Assembly: GCA_002430075.1 (NCBI GenBank)
Contig: DJBN01000006.1
Location: forward strand, 1-5,735
Direction of reading: 5' to 3'
Length of the DNA: 5,735 nucleotides
Origin: Actinobacteria bacterium UBA5975
Lineage (GTDB): Bacteria > Actinomycetota > Actinomycetes > Nanopelagicales > Nanopelagicaceae
The translations under genes were made by a program, and so were the position numbers. Under the pieces are notes generated by a model that saw nothing but the letters and a program-made list of their open reading frames with translations, did no database searches and had not been told where the DNA came from. This document shows, piece by piece, positions 1 through 5,735 of this stretch; position 1 is the stretch's first letter, and the number at the start of each line of letters is the position of its first letter.

Positions 1-11
1 TTTCCACCTAC

Positions 12-932
12 CTAAAGCGTTTCTATGACTCGCGCTCCATGAACCGGACCGCTCGCACGCACTACTCCTGCAACAACCCCGCTCGAACTCAGCGCCACTG
101 TTAAATCCATCGACTTCTCTTCATCCTCAACTAAAAATGCAACTGTTGGACCAGATCCCGAAACAATCCCACCAAGTGCGCCGTAATCACGGCCGACATC
201 TAAAACAAGTCTTAACGCTGGACGAAGTGAGCAAGCAGCTGACTGTAAATCATTTGAAAGTGCAGCGCCAAGTCCAATTGCATCTCCGGCTCGAAGCGCC
301 TGCATCATCACATCACTAACTTGCGGGCTTGCAATATCCAAACCTTCGCGCAGTCGATCGGACTCTTGATAGACCGCTGGAGTCGAGAGTCCCTGGCCAG
401 AGAGAGCTAGTACCCAATAATAAGAACCACGACTTAGCGCAGGTGTTAGTTGGTCACCACGTCCGCGGCCGATTGCTATACCACCAGAAATTCCAAAAGG
501 AACATCGCTACCAAGTTGCGCCGCTACCGCCTCCATCTCATCGCGAGATAAACCAATTTCAAAGAGTGAATCAATTGCAACTATTACACCTGCAGCATCT
601 GCGCTGCCACCAGCCATTCCACCAGCTACCGGAATCTCTTTCTTAAGATGAATCGATAGATCTGTTGTTAAATCATATTTATCTGCCATTAATTTTGCAG
701 CTCGGATAGCGAGGTTCTCATCATCGGTAGGAACGCCGCCTGCTGTTGCACCTGAGAGAGTTAATTGGGTTCCAGAATTTTCGGTAGCAAATTTAACGCT
801 GACATCATCGAAGAGAGATATCGCTTGGAAAACTGTTGTAACTTCATGAAAGCCATCTTGTCCTAACGGGCCAACGGCTAACTGCAAATTAATCTTTGCC
901 GGAGTTCGAACAACTACGCCGCGCTTCCTCAT
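12..932 (-). CDS. ispE: 4-diphosphocytidyl-2-C-methyl-D-erythritol kinase
   Basis: This is a cytoplasmic GHMP-family kinase that uses ATP to phosphorylate the 2-hydroxyl of CDP-methylerythritol in the non-mevalonate (MEP) isoprenoid pathway. The 306-residue product has the family motifs in order. PAKINL at 11-16 contains the expected catalytic Lys13. DGFHE at 26-30 is the usual DGYHE with Phe for Tyr. The Gly-rich ATP loop PVAGGMAGGSADAAG is at 101-115. GSDVPF at 141-146 carries the expected catalytic Asp143, LSTPAVY is at 182-188, and the C-terminal GHMP motif GGIVSGSGPT is at 254-263. Length is normal. The ATG start lies in an ATGA overlap with the rsmA stop, and no closer ATG or GTG precedes PAKINL. 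No Shine-Dalgarno sequence is visible upstream, so translation probably depends on ribosomes finishing rsmA. It is the last complete gene of the operon within the window. Confidence 0.97.
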   Translation of the reverse strand: MRKRGVVVRTPAKINLQLAVGPLGQDGFHEVTTVFQAISLFDDVSVKFATENSGTQLTLSGATAGGVPTDDENLAIRAAKLMADKYDLTTDLSIHLKKEIPVAGGMAGGSADAAGVIVAIDSLFEIGLSRDEMEAVAAQLGSDVPFGISGGIAIGRGRGDQLTPALSRGSYYWVLALSGQGLSTPAVYQESDRLREGLDIASPQVSDVMMQALRAGDAIGLGAALSNDLQSAACSLRPALRLVLDVGRDYGALGGIVSGSGPTVAFLVEDEEKSMDLTVALSSSGVVAGVVRASGPVHGARVIETL

Positions 933-1768
933 TTAGAAAGAGTAATCGCAATTTTAATGAAATTGCTAAGTTCTAGCCCTTCACCGCGGATTGTTGGGTC
1001 AATTCCGCTAGCTTCAAGAATTGCACTTGCCTGCGAACTGCCGCCGCATAGCTCGCTTAGTGCGGCCCGCATCATCTTTCGGCGCTGGGCAAAAGCGAAA
1101 TCAATTACTTTGAAGGTAGCTCTTCGAAGCTGCTCATCACCTGGATTTTCGTGTCGAACAAATCGGACAAGTGAGGAGTCAACATTTGGCACTGGCCAGA
1201 AAATCGAGCGACTTACAGTTCCGGCCGCTGTTAGATCTGCCCACCATGCTGCTTTTACCGATGGACTTCCATAAGTTTTGCTACCAGGCTTTGCGACCAA
1301 TCGGTCGGCAACTTCGCTCTGCACCATTACAACACCTGAGCGCAGTGTTGGAAAGAGTTCAAGGAAGCGAAGCAATACCGGGACTGAGACGTTATATGGC
1401 AAGTTTGCAACCAAGACTGTTGGGTCAAGTGGAAGAGTTGAAGTAGCCATTGCATCTTGGCAAATAACTTGAAGTTTAGAGTTATCAAATCCATGGCGAG
1501 CTGCAGTAGCTGGAAGTTCTAAGGCAAGTCTTTCATCAATTTCAATGGCAATAACTTCTCTGGCAGATTCGAGCATTGCGAGTGTGAGTGAACCTAAACC
1601 TGGTCCGATTTCAAGTGCGACATCATCTGGGCCAACACCTGCGCTCTTTACAATCTTGCGACAGGTATTTGAGTCAACTACAAAATTTTGTCCTAGTTTT
1701 TTGGTTGGTCGGACTCCAAGGCGAGTTGCTATCTCGCGAATTTCAGCAGCGCCAAGTAACCCACTCAT
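929..1768 (-). CDS. rsmA: 16S rRNA (adenine1518-N6/adenine1519-N6)-dimethyltransferase
   Basis: RsmA (KsgA) uses S-adenosylmethionine to dimethylate two adjacent adenines in the 3'-terminal hairpin of 16S rRNA, a late checkpoint of small-subunit assembly. Loss of this activity classically gives kasugamycin resistance. The 279-residue product shows KKLGQNFVVD at 23-32 (family GQNFL.D), the SAM-binding loop LEIGPGLGSLT at 52-62, the acidic end of the next strand at IEID (75-78), the catalytic NLPYN motif at 122-126, and FWPVPNVDSSLV at 190-201. The C-terminal part has FAQRRKMMRAAL at 226-237 and RGEGLELSNF at 261-270. It is full length. The ATG follows the tatD TAG stop with no intervening base and there is no recognisable Shine-Dalgarno, which suggests reinitiation. 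The gene order tatD-rsmA-ispE supports the call; a paralogous mitochondrial-type factor is not a concern in bacteria. Confidence 0.97.
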   Translation of the reverse strand: MSGLLGAAEIREIATRLGVRPTKKLGQNFVVDSNTCRKIVKSAGVGPDDVALEIGPGLGSLTLAMLESAREVIAIEIDERLALELPATAARHGFDNSKLQVICQDAMATSTLPLDPTVLVANLPYNVSVPVLLRFLELFPTLRSGVVMVQSEVADRLVAKPGSKTYGSPSVKAAWWADLTAAGTVSRSIFWPVPNVDSSLVRFVRHENPGDEQLRRATFKVIDFAFAQRRKMMRAALSELCGGSSQASAILEASGIDPTIRGEGLELSNFIKIAITLSK

Positions 1769-2623
1769 CTAAGCGAATGGCCCAAATATACGTTCGCTAT
1801 TTGCCGAGATTGCGGCACATAATTCATCTAGATCAGCTTCGCGCTCCTCGGCCATGAAGCGCAGAATTGTTGGAATTTGCGCCGGAGTATTTAGTGAACC
1901 TCTGTGTGGCATTGGGGCTAAGAATGGTGAATCTGTTTCGACAAGTAGTTGATCGGAGGGGACAAGCTTTAGCGCCTCACGAAGTGCTGGTGCATTTTTA
2001 AAGGTTAGGGTTCCAGCAAAAGAGAGCATATAACCAGCAGCTACACATTCTTCTGCCATCTGCGCATCACCTGAGAAGCAGTGAAAAACAGTCTTTTCAG
2101 GAGCTCCCTCTTCAAGTAATACATCTAGTACATCCCGGTGGGCATCTCGATCATGAATTACTAGAGCTTTACCAAGCTTCTTTGCGAGTGCAATATGGCG
2201 ACGAAAAGAGTATCTCTGCCGCTCTTGTAAATCAGGTTCGGTTCGAAAATAATCTAATCCAGTCTCACCGATTGCCCGCACTTTAGGGTGCTGTGCTAAT
2301 TTTTCAATAATTGCAAGATCGGCCTCTAAATCTTTTACCACTGGCGCCTCATTTGGGTGGAGCGCAACCGCGGCCAGAACATTTGGCCAGTGCTCGGCCA
2401 TTTCAACACACCACTTTGATTGTTCTGCAGAATATCCAACTTGAACGATGCGATCGATTCCAACACTTCTTGCCTCTTCTAGAATTCGCCCAACCTCTGG
2501 GGAGCCTGGCGCGGTATTTGTGACAATTTCGATATGAGCATGTGCATCTACACACTTAACGTTTAGTGGCTCAGGAAGTGGTGGTGGTAGGAGATCTATA
2601 TCGCGATTATGTCGATCGGCCAC
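1769..2623 (-). CDS. tatD: TatD family metal-dependent hydrolase (putative DNase)
   Basis: TatD proteins are TIM-barrel metallohydrolases. Characterised members are Mg-dependent 3'-5' exonucleases linked to DNA repair, but the physiological substrate in actinobacteria is uncertain. The 284-residue product has every expected metal ligand: HAH at 28-30 in VDAHAHIE, Glu120 in GETGLDY, His157 in VIHDRDAH, His181 in FHCFSG, and Asp231 in ETDSPFLAP. The N-terminal lead with PPPLPEPL (13-20) is typical of actinobacterial orthologues. The start is GTG, three bases after the metG stop; the next Met codon (residue 75) lies far past the HAH motif, so the GTG is well supported. The gene directly abuts rsmA. 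In many actinobacteria an rpf gene sits between these two, and it is missing here. Confidence 0.95.
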   Translation of the reverse strand: MADRHNRDIDLLPPPLPEPLNVKCVDAHAHIEIVTNTAPGSPEVGRILEEARSVGIDRIVQVGYSAEQSKWCVEMAEHWPNVLAAVALHPNEAPVVKDLEADLAIIEKLAQHPKVRAIGETGLDYFRTEPDLQERQRYSFRRHIALAKKLGKALVIHDRDAHRDVLDVLLEEGAPEKTVFHCFSGDAQMAEECVAAGYMLSFAGTLTFKNAPALREALKLVPSDQLLVETDSPFLAPMPHRGSLNTPAQIPTILRFMAEEREADLDELCAAISANSERIFGPFA

Positions 2624-2626
2624 GTG

Positions 2627-4177
2627 CTATTCCAGCCTTGGAAATAAGACTGCGCCCTTTGTAACTTTGCAGCCAGCTGGAAGTACGCCCCAATTGGAAA
2701 CTTCTGAGATCTTCTGCTCACCAATTTTTCCAAGAGTACTTTCAGCGCCAATTGACTCCCAGAGCGTCTGGGTTGTGGCTGGCATTACTGGGTGCAACAG
2801 AACTGCAAGTGCGCGGATTGCATCAGCGGTGTTATAAAGAACTTCATTTAACTCAGCAGTGCGAGCTGCATCTTTTGCAATCGCCCACGGCTCTCTCTCG
2901 GTCACATATCCATTAACTCGCTTACAAAATTCCATAATTGATGTTATGCCACCTTGAAAATCAAGTGCAACCATCGCCTTATCTGCTGCCAGAACTGTCG
3001 CTTTGAGTGCAGGTGCTAAACCATCTCCATCGGCCCGTTCTGGAATTACGCCCTCACAATATTTCTCAATCATCGCTATTAATCGAGACGCTAGGTTGCC
3101 AAAGTCGTTTGCAAGTTCACTTGTATAGCGCGCTGACATATCCTCCCAAGAGAAAGAGCCATCTGTGCCAAATGGAATAGCCCGCAAGAAGTAATATCTA
3201 AATGCATCTACCCCAAAGTGATCTGTAATTTCACTGGGCGAAATTCCGGTCAGCTTTGACTTGCTCATCTTCTCACCGCCGACCAACAGCCAGCCATGTG
3301 CAAAGACTTTCTTTGGAACTGCAACATTTGCCGCCATCAACATCGCTGGCCAAATTACGGCGTGAAAACGTAAAATATCTTTACCAACTAAGTGAACATC
3401 TGCTGGCCAAGTCTCTGTAAATTTTTTACCGCCTGCTGAATCGGGGTCATCGCCTAGCCCAACTGCAGTTGCATAATTTAGAAGTGCATCAAACCAAACA
3501 TAGATAACCTGCTTGGTATCCCAAGGAACTGGAATTCCCCAATCAAAGGTAGAGCGTGAGATTGAGAGATCGCGTACGCCGCTTTCCAGAAATGCAATGA
3601 CTTCATTACGCGCACTTGCGGGTTCACAGGCCTCTGGCTTTGATTTGTAGTGCGCTAGCAATTGTGGAACAAATGCTGAAAGTTTAAAGAACCAATTATC
3701 CTCAGAGAGCATTTCGACCGGCTTGCCATGCAACTTGCACTTACCTTCATCTAAGTCGCCAGGTAATTTAAACTCTTCACAACCTATGCAATAAGGTCCC
3801 TCGAATTTTCCAGCGTAGATATAGCCATTATCTTTTAGAAGCGTCATGAACTTCTGCACTCGCTCTTCGTGCCTTGGCTCGGTTGTGCGAATAAAATCAT
3901 CATTTGCAATATTTAAGGCCTGCCAATTTGGCTTCCAGGATTCTTCAACGAGGCGATCACACCAATCTTGTGGTGAAGCGTTGTTGGCGGCGGCGGTATT
4001 CATAACCTTCTCGCCATGCTCATCGGTACCAGTCAAAAACCAGACACTCTCACCGCGTTGTCGGTGCCATCTAGTCAGGACATCACCAGCAACTGTCGTA
4101 TATGCATGTCCGATATGAGGCGCATCATTTACATAATAAATAGGCGTCGTTAGATAGAAAGATTTTTCGGCGCTCAT
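2627..4177 (-). CDS. metG: methionyl-tRNA synthetase
   Basis: This class I aminoacyl-tRNA synthetase attaches methionine to initiator and elongator tRNA-Met in the cytoplasm. The 516-residue protein has the HIGH signature at 21-24 and KMSKS at 303-307, with the family block TPIYYVND at 11-18, TGTDEHG at 49-55 and VYVWFDAL-like VIYVWFDAL at 224-232. The connective domain keeps a Cys-x-x-Cys pair (130, 133) and a Cys-x-x-His pair (147, 150), the pattern expected of a single zinc knuckle as in Thermus-type MetRS. The helical anticodon-binding domain follows, with NDFGNLASR at 357-365 and REPWAIAKD at 428-436. There is no C-terminal tRNA-binding (OB-fold) extension, so this is the short form. The ATG start lies in an ATGA overlap with the rsmI stop; a weak TAGG lies about 8 bases upstream. 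The gene order rsmI-metG-tatD is typical of actinobacteria. Confidence 0.98.
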   Translation of the reverse strand: MSAEKSFYLTTPIYYVNDAPHIGHAYTTVAGDVLTRWHRQRGESVWFLTGTDEHGEKVMNTAAANNASPQDWCDRLVEESWKPNWQALNIANDDFIRTTEPRHEERVQKFMTLLKDNGYIYAGKFEGPYCIGCEEFKLPGDLDEGKCKLHGKPVEMLSEDNWFFKLSAFVPQLLAHYKSKPEACEPASARNEVIAFLESGVRDLSISRSTFDWGIPVPWDTKQVIYVWFDALLNYATAVGLGDDPDSAGGKKFTETWPADVHLVGKDILRFHAVIWPAMLMAANVAVPKKVFAHGWLLVGGEKMSKSKLTGISPSEITDHFGVDAFRYYFLRAIPFGTDGSFSWEDMSARYTSELANDFGNLASRLIAMIEKYCEGVIPERADGDGLAPALKATVLAADKAMVALDFQGGITSIMEFCKRVNGYVTEREPWAIAKDAARTAELNEVLYNTADAIRALAVLLHPVMPATTQTLWESIGAESTLGKIGEQKISEVSNWGVLPAGCKVTKGAVLFPRLE

Positions 4178-5022
4178 GGCCTTAGCCTATCTTGTGATTT
4201 GTGGGCAACCATTGCATCAAAGACTTCGCGTTTAGCCCTCCTAGTTAATTTTGCTACTTCAGCAATTGCATCCTTGCGCGATATACCTGCCGCCTCTTGC
4301 TCTAGAACTTTGGCAATTAACTCAGCTGCGCTAAATTCGAGAGAATCTGGATCAAAGCCTGCAATCACCAGTGTTATCTCCCCTAAAATTTCAGAGCTAG
4401 ATGCCCAACTCTCTAAACTTGCTAAATCTCCTCTAATTATCTCTTCGTAGGTCTTTGTCATCTCGCGACAGATTACAGCAGCTCTTGCGGCTCCAAAGAC
4501 TTCCTTGGCATCAATCAAACATTCAAGCAATCTATGGGGAGCTTCAAAGAGAATCATTGTTCTTGTTTCAGTTGCTAACTTTTCAAACCAAGAAATTCGG
4601 GTGCCACTGGTGCGGGGGGCGAAACCTTCAAAACAGAATCGATCACTTGGTAATCCCGATAAGAGAAGGGCTGTCGTCACAGCACTTGGTCCCGGAAGTA
4701 CTTTGATCTGAATATTCTTTGCAACAGCTTCCCGAACTAGGCGATATCCAGGATCGCTGATACCTGGCATACCGGCATCAGTCACAACAAGTAAGTCGGC
4801 ACCTGACTCCATTATCTTCACAAGCTCATCTAGTCTCTCAATTTCATTTCCTTCAAAAAATGAAATTATTTTTGCCGAATGCGAAATTCCAAGATCAACA
4901 CAGAGCCTGGAGAATTTTCGGGAATCTTCAGCAGCAATAAATTTTGCCGCAACGATCGCCGTTTTAAGGTTTGTCGAGGCATCGCCAGGATTGCCCAACG
5001 GAATCGCAGCAAGAATTAGCAC
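4174..5022 (-). CDS. rsmI: 16S rRNA (cytidine1402-2'-O)-methyltransferase
   Basis: RsmI transfers a methyl group from S-adenosylmethionine to the 2'-O of C1402 of 16S rRNA, at the ribosomal P site. The 282-residue product belongs to the tetrapyrrole methylase-like (class III SAM) fold. Visible motifs are IPLGNPGDAS at 7-16 (usual TPIGNLGD), AEDSRKFSRL at 31-40, VTDAGMPGISDPG at 80-92, LPGPSAVTTAL at 109-119, GLPSDRFCFEGFAPR at 123-137, FEAPHR at 159-164, CREMTKTYEE at 185-194 and GEITLVIAG at 214-222. A small helical C-terminal region (SRKDAIAEVAK at 248-258) completes it. The start is GTG: an in-frame TGA lies only five codons upstream and the first motif begins at residue 7, so no other start is plausible. 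The product is slightly shorter at the N terminus than many relatives. It is the first gene of the minus-strand operon. Confidence 0.96.
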   Translation of the reverse strand: MLILAAIPLGNPGDASTNLKTAIVAAKFIAAEDSRKFSRLCVDLGISHSAKIISFFEGNEIERLDELVKIMESGADLLVVTDAGMPGISDPGYRLVREAVAKNIQIKVLPGPSAVTTALLLSGLPSDRFCFEGFAPRTSGTRISWFEKLATETRTMILFEAPHRLLECLIDAKEVFGAARAAVICREMTKTYEEIIRGDLASLESWASSSEILGEITLVIAGFDPDSLEFSAAELIAKVLEQEAAGISRKDAIAEVAKLTRRAKREVFDAMVAHKSQDRLRP

Positions 5023-5028
5023 TGGGTA

Positions 5029-5037
5029 ATTCTCTCA
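5029..5037 (-). promoter_or_regulatory. Candidate extended -10 element for the rsmI-ispE operon
   Basis: Read on the minus strand, TGA followed by GAGAAT gives an extended -10 (TGn plus a 4/6 match to TATAAT). The hexamer lies at -12 to -7 relative to the rsmI GTG, again a position that predicts a leaderless transcript. There is no good -35 box, which an extended -10 could compensate for. The overlapping GAGAG, about 9 bases upstream of the GTG, might alternatively act as a poor ribosome binding site. Confidence 0.3.
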
Positions 5038-5049
5038 GGCTTTAGGCTT
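5037..5049. repeat. Short direct repeat AGGCTT x2 in the divergent intergenic region
   Basis: Two copies of AGGCTT (5037-5042 and 5044-5049) are separated by one T, a 7-base period, within the 32-base gap between rsmI and pmt. The second copy overlaps the candidate pmt -10. It could be a small regulator half-site pair or plain chance; nothing in the sequence decides this. Confidence 0.25.
5043..5048 (+). promoter_or_regulatory. Candidate -10 element for leaderless pmt transcription
   Basis: The hexamer TAGGCT fits the actinobacterial TANNNT -10 pattern and occupies bases -12 to -7 relative to the pmt ATG at 5055. That spacing would place the transcription start at or next to the A of the ATG, the arrangement typical of leaderless actinobacterial genes. 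No convincing -35 box is visible. The AGG inside the same hexamer (5044-5046), 8 bases before the ATG, could instead be a weak Shine-Dalgarno sequence, so this is only a candidate. Confidence 0.33.
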
Positions 5050-5054
5050 CATGC

Positions 5055-5735
5055 ATGACGCCCAGTCTTAAAAATCTTCGAATATCACGCGACTGGGTTA
5101 TCGCATTGGGCTTTGGCACACTTGCCGCGCTCTTTAGATTCTGGAATTTAGGCCTGCCCAAAGGCAAGATTTTTGACGAGATTTACTATGCAGCAGATGC
5201 AAATTCACTTCTTCTATCCGGTGTTGAGGTTGATGCCCAGAGCGGGCAAGGCGGATTCATTGCACATCCGCCAGTAGGAAAATGGCTAATAGCAATCGGC
5301 ATCAAACTCTTTGGCTACAACGAATTTGGTTGGCGATTTTCGGCAGCACTTGTAGGTTCGATCTCTGTTGTGTTGATGTATTTCACAGCCAAAAAACTTT
5401 TTAATAATCAGATGCTAAGTATCTTTGCCACAGTTCTTATTCTGGCAGATGGTCTGCACCTAGTTCACTCAAGAACTGCGCTGCTAGATATCTTTCTCCT
5501 TCTCTTTATTCAAATTGCAGTATTAGCTTTTCTCTCAAATAAATACTGGCTGACTGGCCTGGCACTTGGCCTAGCAATTGCAACTAAATGGAATGGCTTA
5601 TATTTACTTTTACTTCTAGCTCTACTTGTTTTGATTTTAGATTTTCGCTGGTTTAGATATCTTGGCTACGAGAACTCGATAGCAAGGGTGATTAGCAAGA
5701 AGTTATTAACTAGATTCACCCAATTTGCGGTAATA
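5055..5735 (+). CDS. pmt: dolichyl-phosphate-mannose--protein mannosyltransferase (Pmt, GT39), N-terminal part
   Basis: Bacterial Pmt is a polytopic membrane enzyme that transfers mannose from polyprenyl-phosphate-mannose to Ser/Thr of proteins during Sec export. The 227 codons present run open to the window edge; full-length members are usually about 500 residues, so this is roughly the N-terminal half. Diagnostic features are a first membrane helix near 14-30, the conserved loop FDEIYYAADA at 40-49 with acidic pair Asp41-Glu42 (the expected catalytic site), HPPVGKW at 71-77, GWRFSAALVG at 92-101, HSRTALLDIF at 138-147 and GLALGLAIATKWNG at 168-181. Hydrophobic segments follow near 95-111, 119-133, 143-160 and 182-196. 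The ATG at 5055 is the first plausible start: the overlapping ATG at 5051 stops after six codons, and no ATG or GTG lies just upstream in frame. A divergent pmt beside rsmI is the usual actinobacterial arrangement. Confidence 0.94.
   Translation, partial: MTPSLKNLRISRDWVIALGFGTLAALFRFWNLGLPKGKIFDEIYYAADANSLLLSGVEVDAQSGQGGFIAHPPVGKWLIAIGIKLFGYNEFGWRFSAALVGSISVVLMYFTAKKLFNNQMLSIFATVLILADGLHLVHSRTALLDIFLLLFIQIAVLAFLSNKYWLTGLALGLAIATKWNGLYLLLLLALLVLILDFRWFRYLGYENSIARVISKKLLTRFTQFAVI

Noticed and set aside
137..646. Plus-strand open frames (137-319 and 329-646) opposite ispE
   Set aside because: They lie wholly antisense to a full-length, motif-complete ispE, and their translations are rich in His, Gln, Leu and Arg with no recognisable domain. 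They are shadows of the real frame.
957..1857. Several overlapping plus-strand frames opposite rsmA and the end of tatD
   Set aside because: Multiple short, mutually overlapping frames sit antisense to well-supported genes and show low-information translations without motifs.
2311..2523. Plus-strand 70-codon frame opposite tatD
   Set aside because: It is antisense to conserved TatD sequence with no domain, no upstream ribosome binding site and no conservation argument.
2624..2626. Possible missing small gene or regulatory gap between metG and tatD
   Set aside because: Only three bases separate the metG stop from the tatD GTG, leaving no room for either.
3846..4118. Plus-strand 90-codon frame opposite the metG N-terminal region, with Cys residues
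   Set aside because: It is opposite the highly conserved catalytic core of MetRS; its Cys and Ser richness simply reflects complementary codons.
4199..4711. Plus-strand frames opposite rsmI
   Set aside because: All are antisense to a complete RsmI reading frame with intact motifs; none has a credible product.
5051..5071. ATG at 5051 as a start or tiny leader peptide for pmt
   Set aside because: It reads six codons to TAA in a different frame from pmt. Such a short overlap without a ribosome binding site is more likely incidental to the CATGCATG sequence.
1..5735. CRISPR array, tRNA, rRNA, insertion sequence or prophage features
   Set aside because: No spaced direct repeats, cloverleaf-like sequence, transposase motifs or terminal inverted repeats were seen; conserved genes fill nearly the entire window.

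Overview
The window looks like a gene-dense chromosomal segment from a low-GC, streamlined actinobacterium. Four things point there. The gene order rsmI-metG-tatD-rsmA-ispE, with a divergent protein O-mannosyltransferase (pmt) beside rsmI, is the classic actinobacterial arrangement. TatD has the actinobacterial Pro-rich lead-in before its HxH motif. Base composition is only moderate by eye, well below Streptomyces or Mycobacterium. Finally, there is almost no intergenic DNA. Freshwater acI-type lineages (Nanopelagicales, e.g. Planktophila/Nanopelagicus) are my best guess, but this is inference and no phylogeny was run.

Layout: five complete genes lie head to tail on the minus strand and are transcribed from right to left. 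They are rsmI (5022 to 4174), metG (4177 to 2627), tatD (2623 to 1769), rsmA (1768 to 929) and ispE (932 to 12). The junctions are, in order, a 4-base ATGA overlap, a 3-base gap, direct abutment (TAG then ATG), and another ATGA overlap. This is very probably one operon with translational coupling. On the plus strand, the first 227 codons of a pmt gene start at 5055 and run off the right edge. Only 32 bases (5023-5054) separate the two divergent genes, and they must hold most of the promoter information for both. No stretch over 300 bases lacks a gene. No RNA gene, mobile element, CRISPR array or clear terminator was seen.

How the genes fit together: three of the five operon genes serve translation. 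MetG charges initiator and elongator tRNA-Met. RsmA and RsmI methylate 16S rRNA at or near the decoding centre and P site. IspE is a step of the MEP isoprenoid pathway, which ultimately supplies the polyprenyl phosphate that carries mannose to the divergent Pmt. TatD is a metal-dependent nuclease-family protein. The rpf (resuscitation-promoting factor) gene that many actinobacteria keep between tatD and rsmA is absent.

No new biological system is evident: all six genes are recognisable housekeeping or conserved families. The points most worth a second look are the extremely compact divergent promoter region, where both genes may be leaderless, the missing rpf gene, and the lack of Shine-Dalgarno sequences at internal gene junctions.
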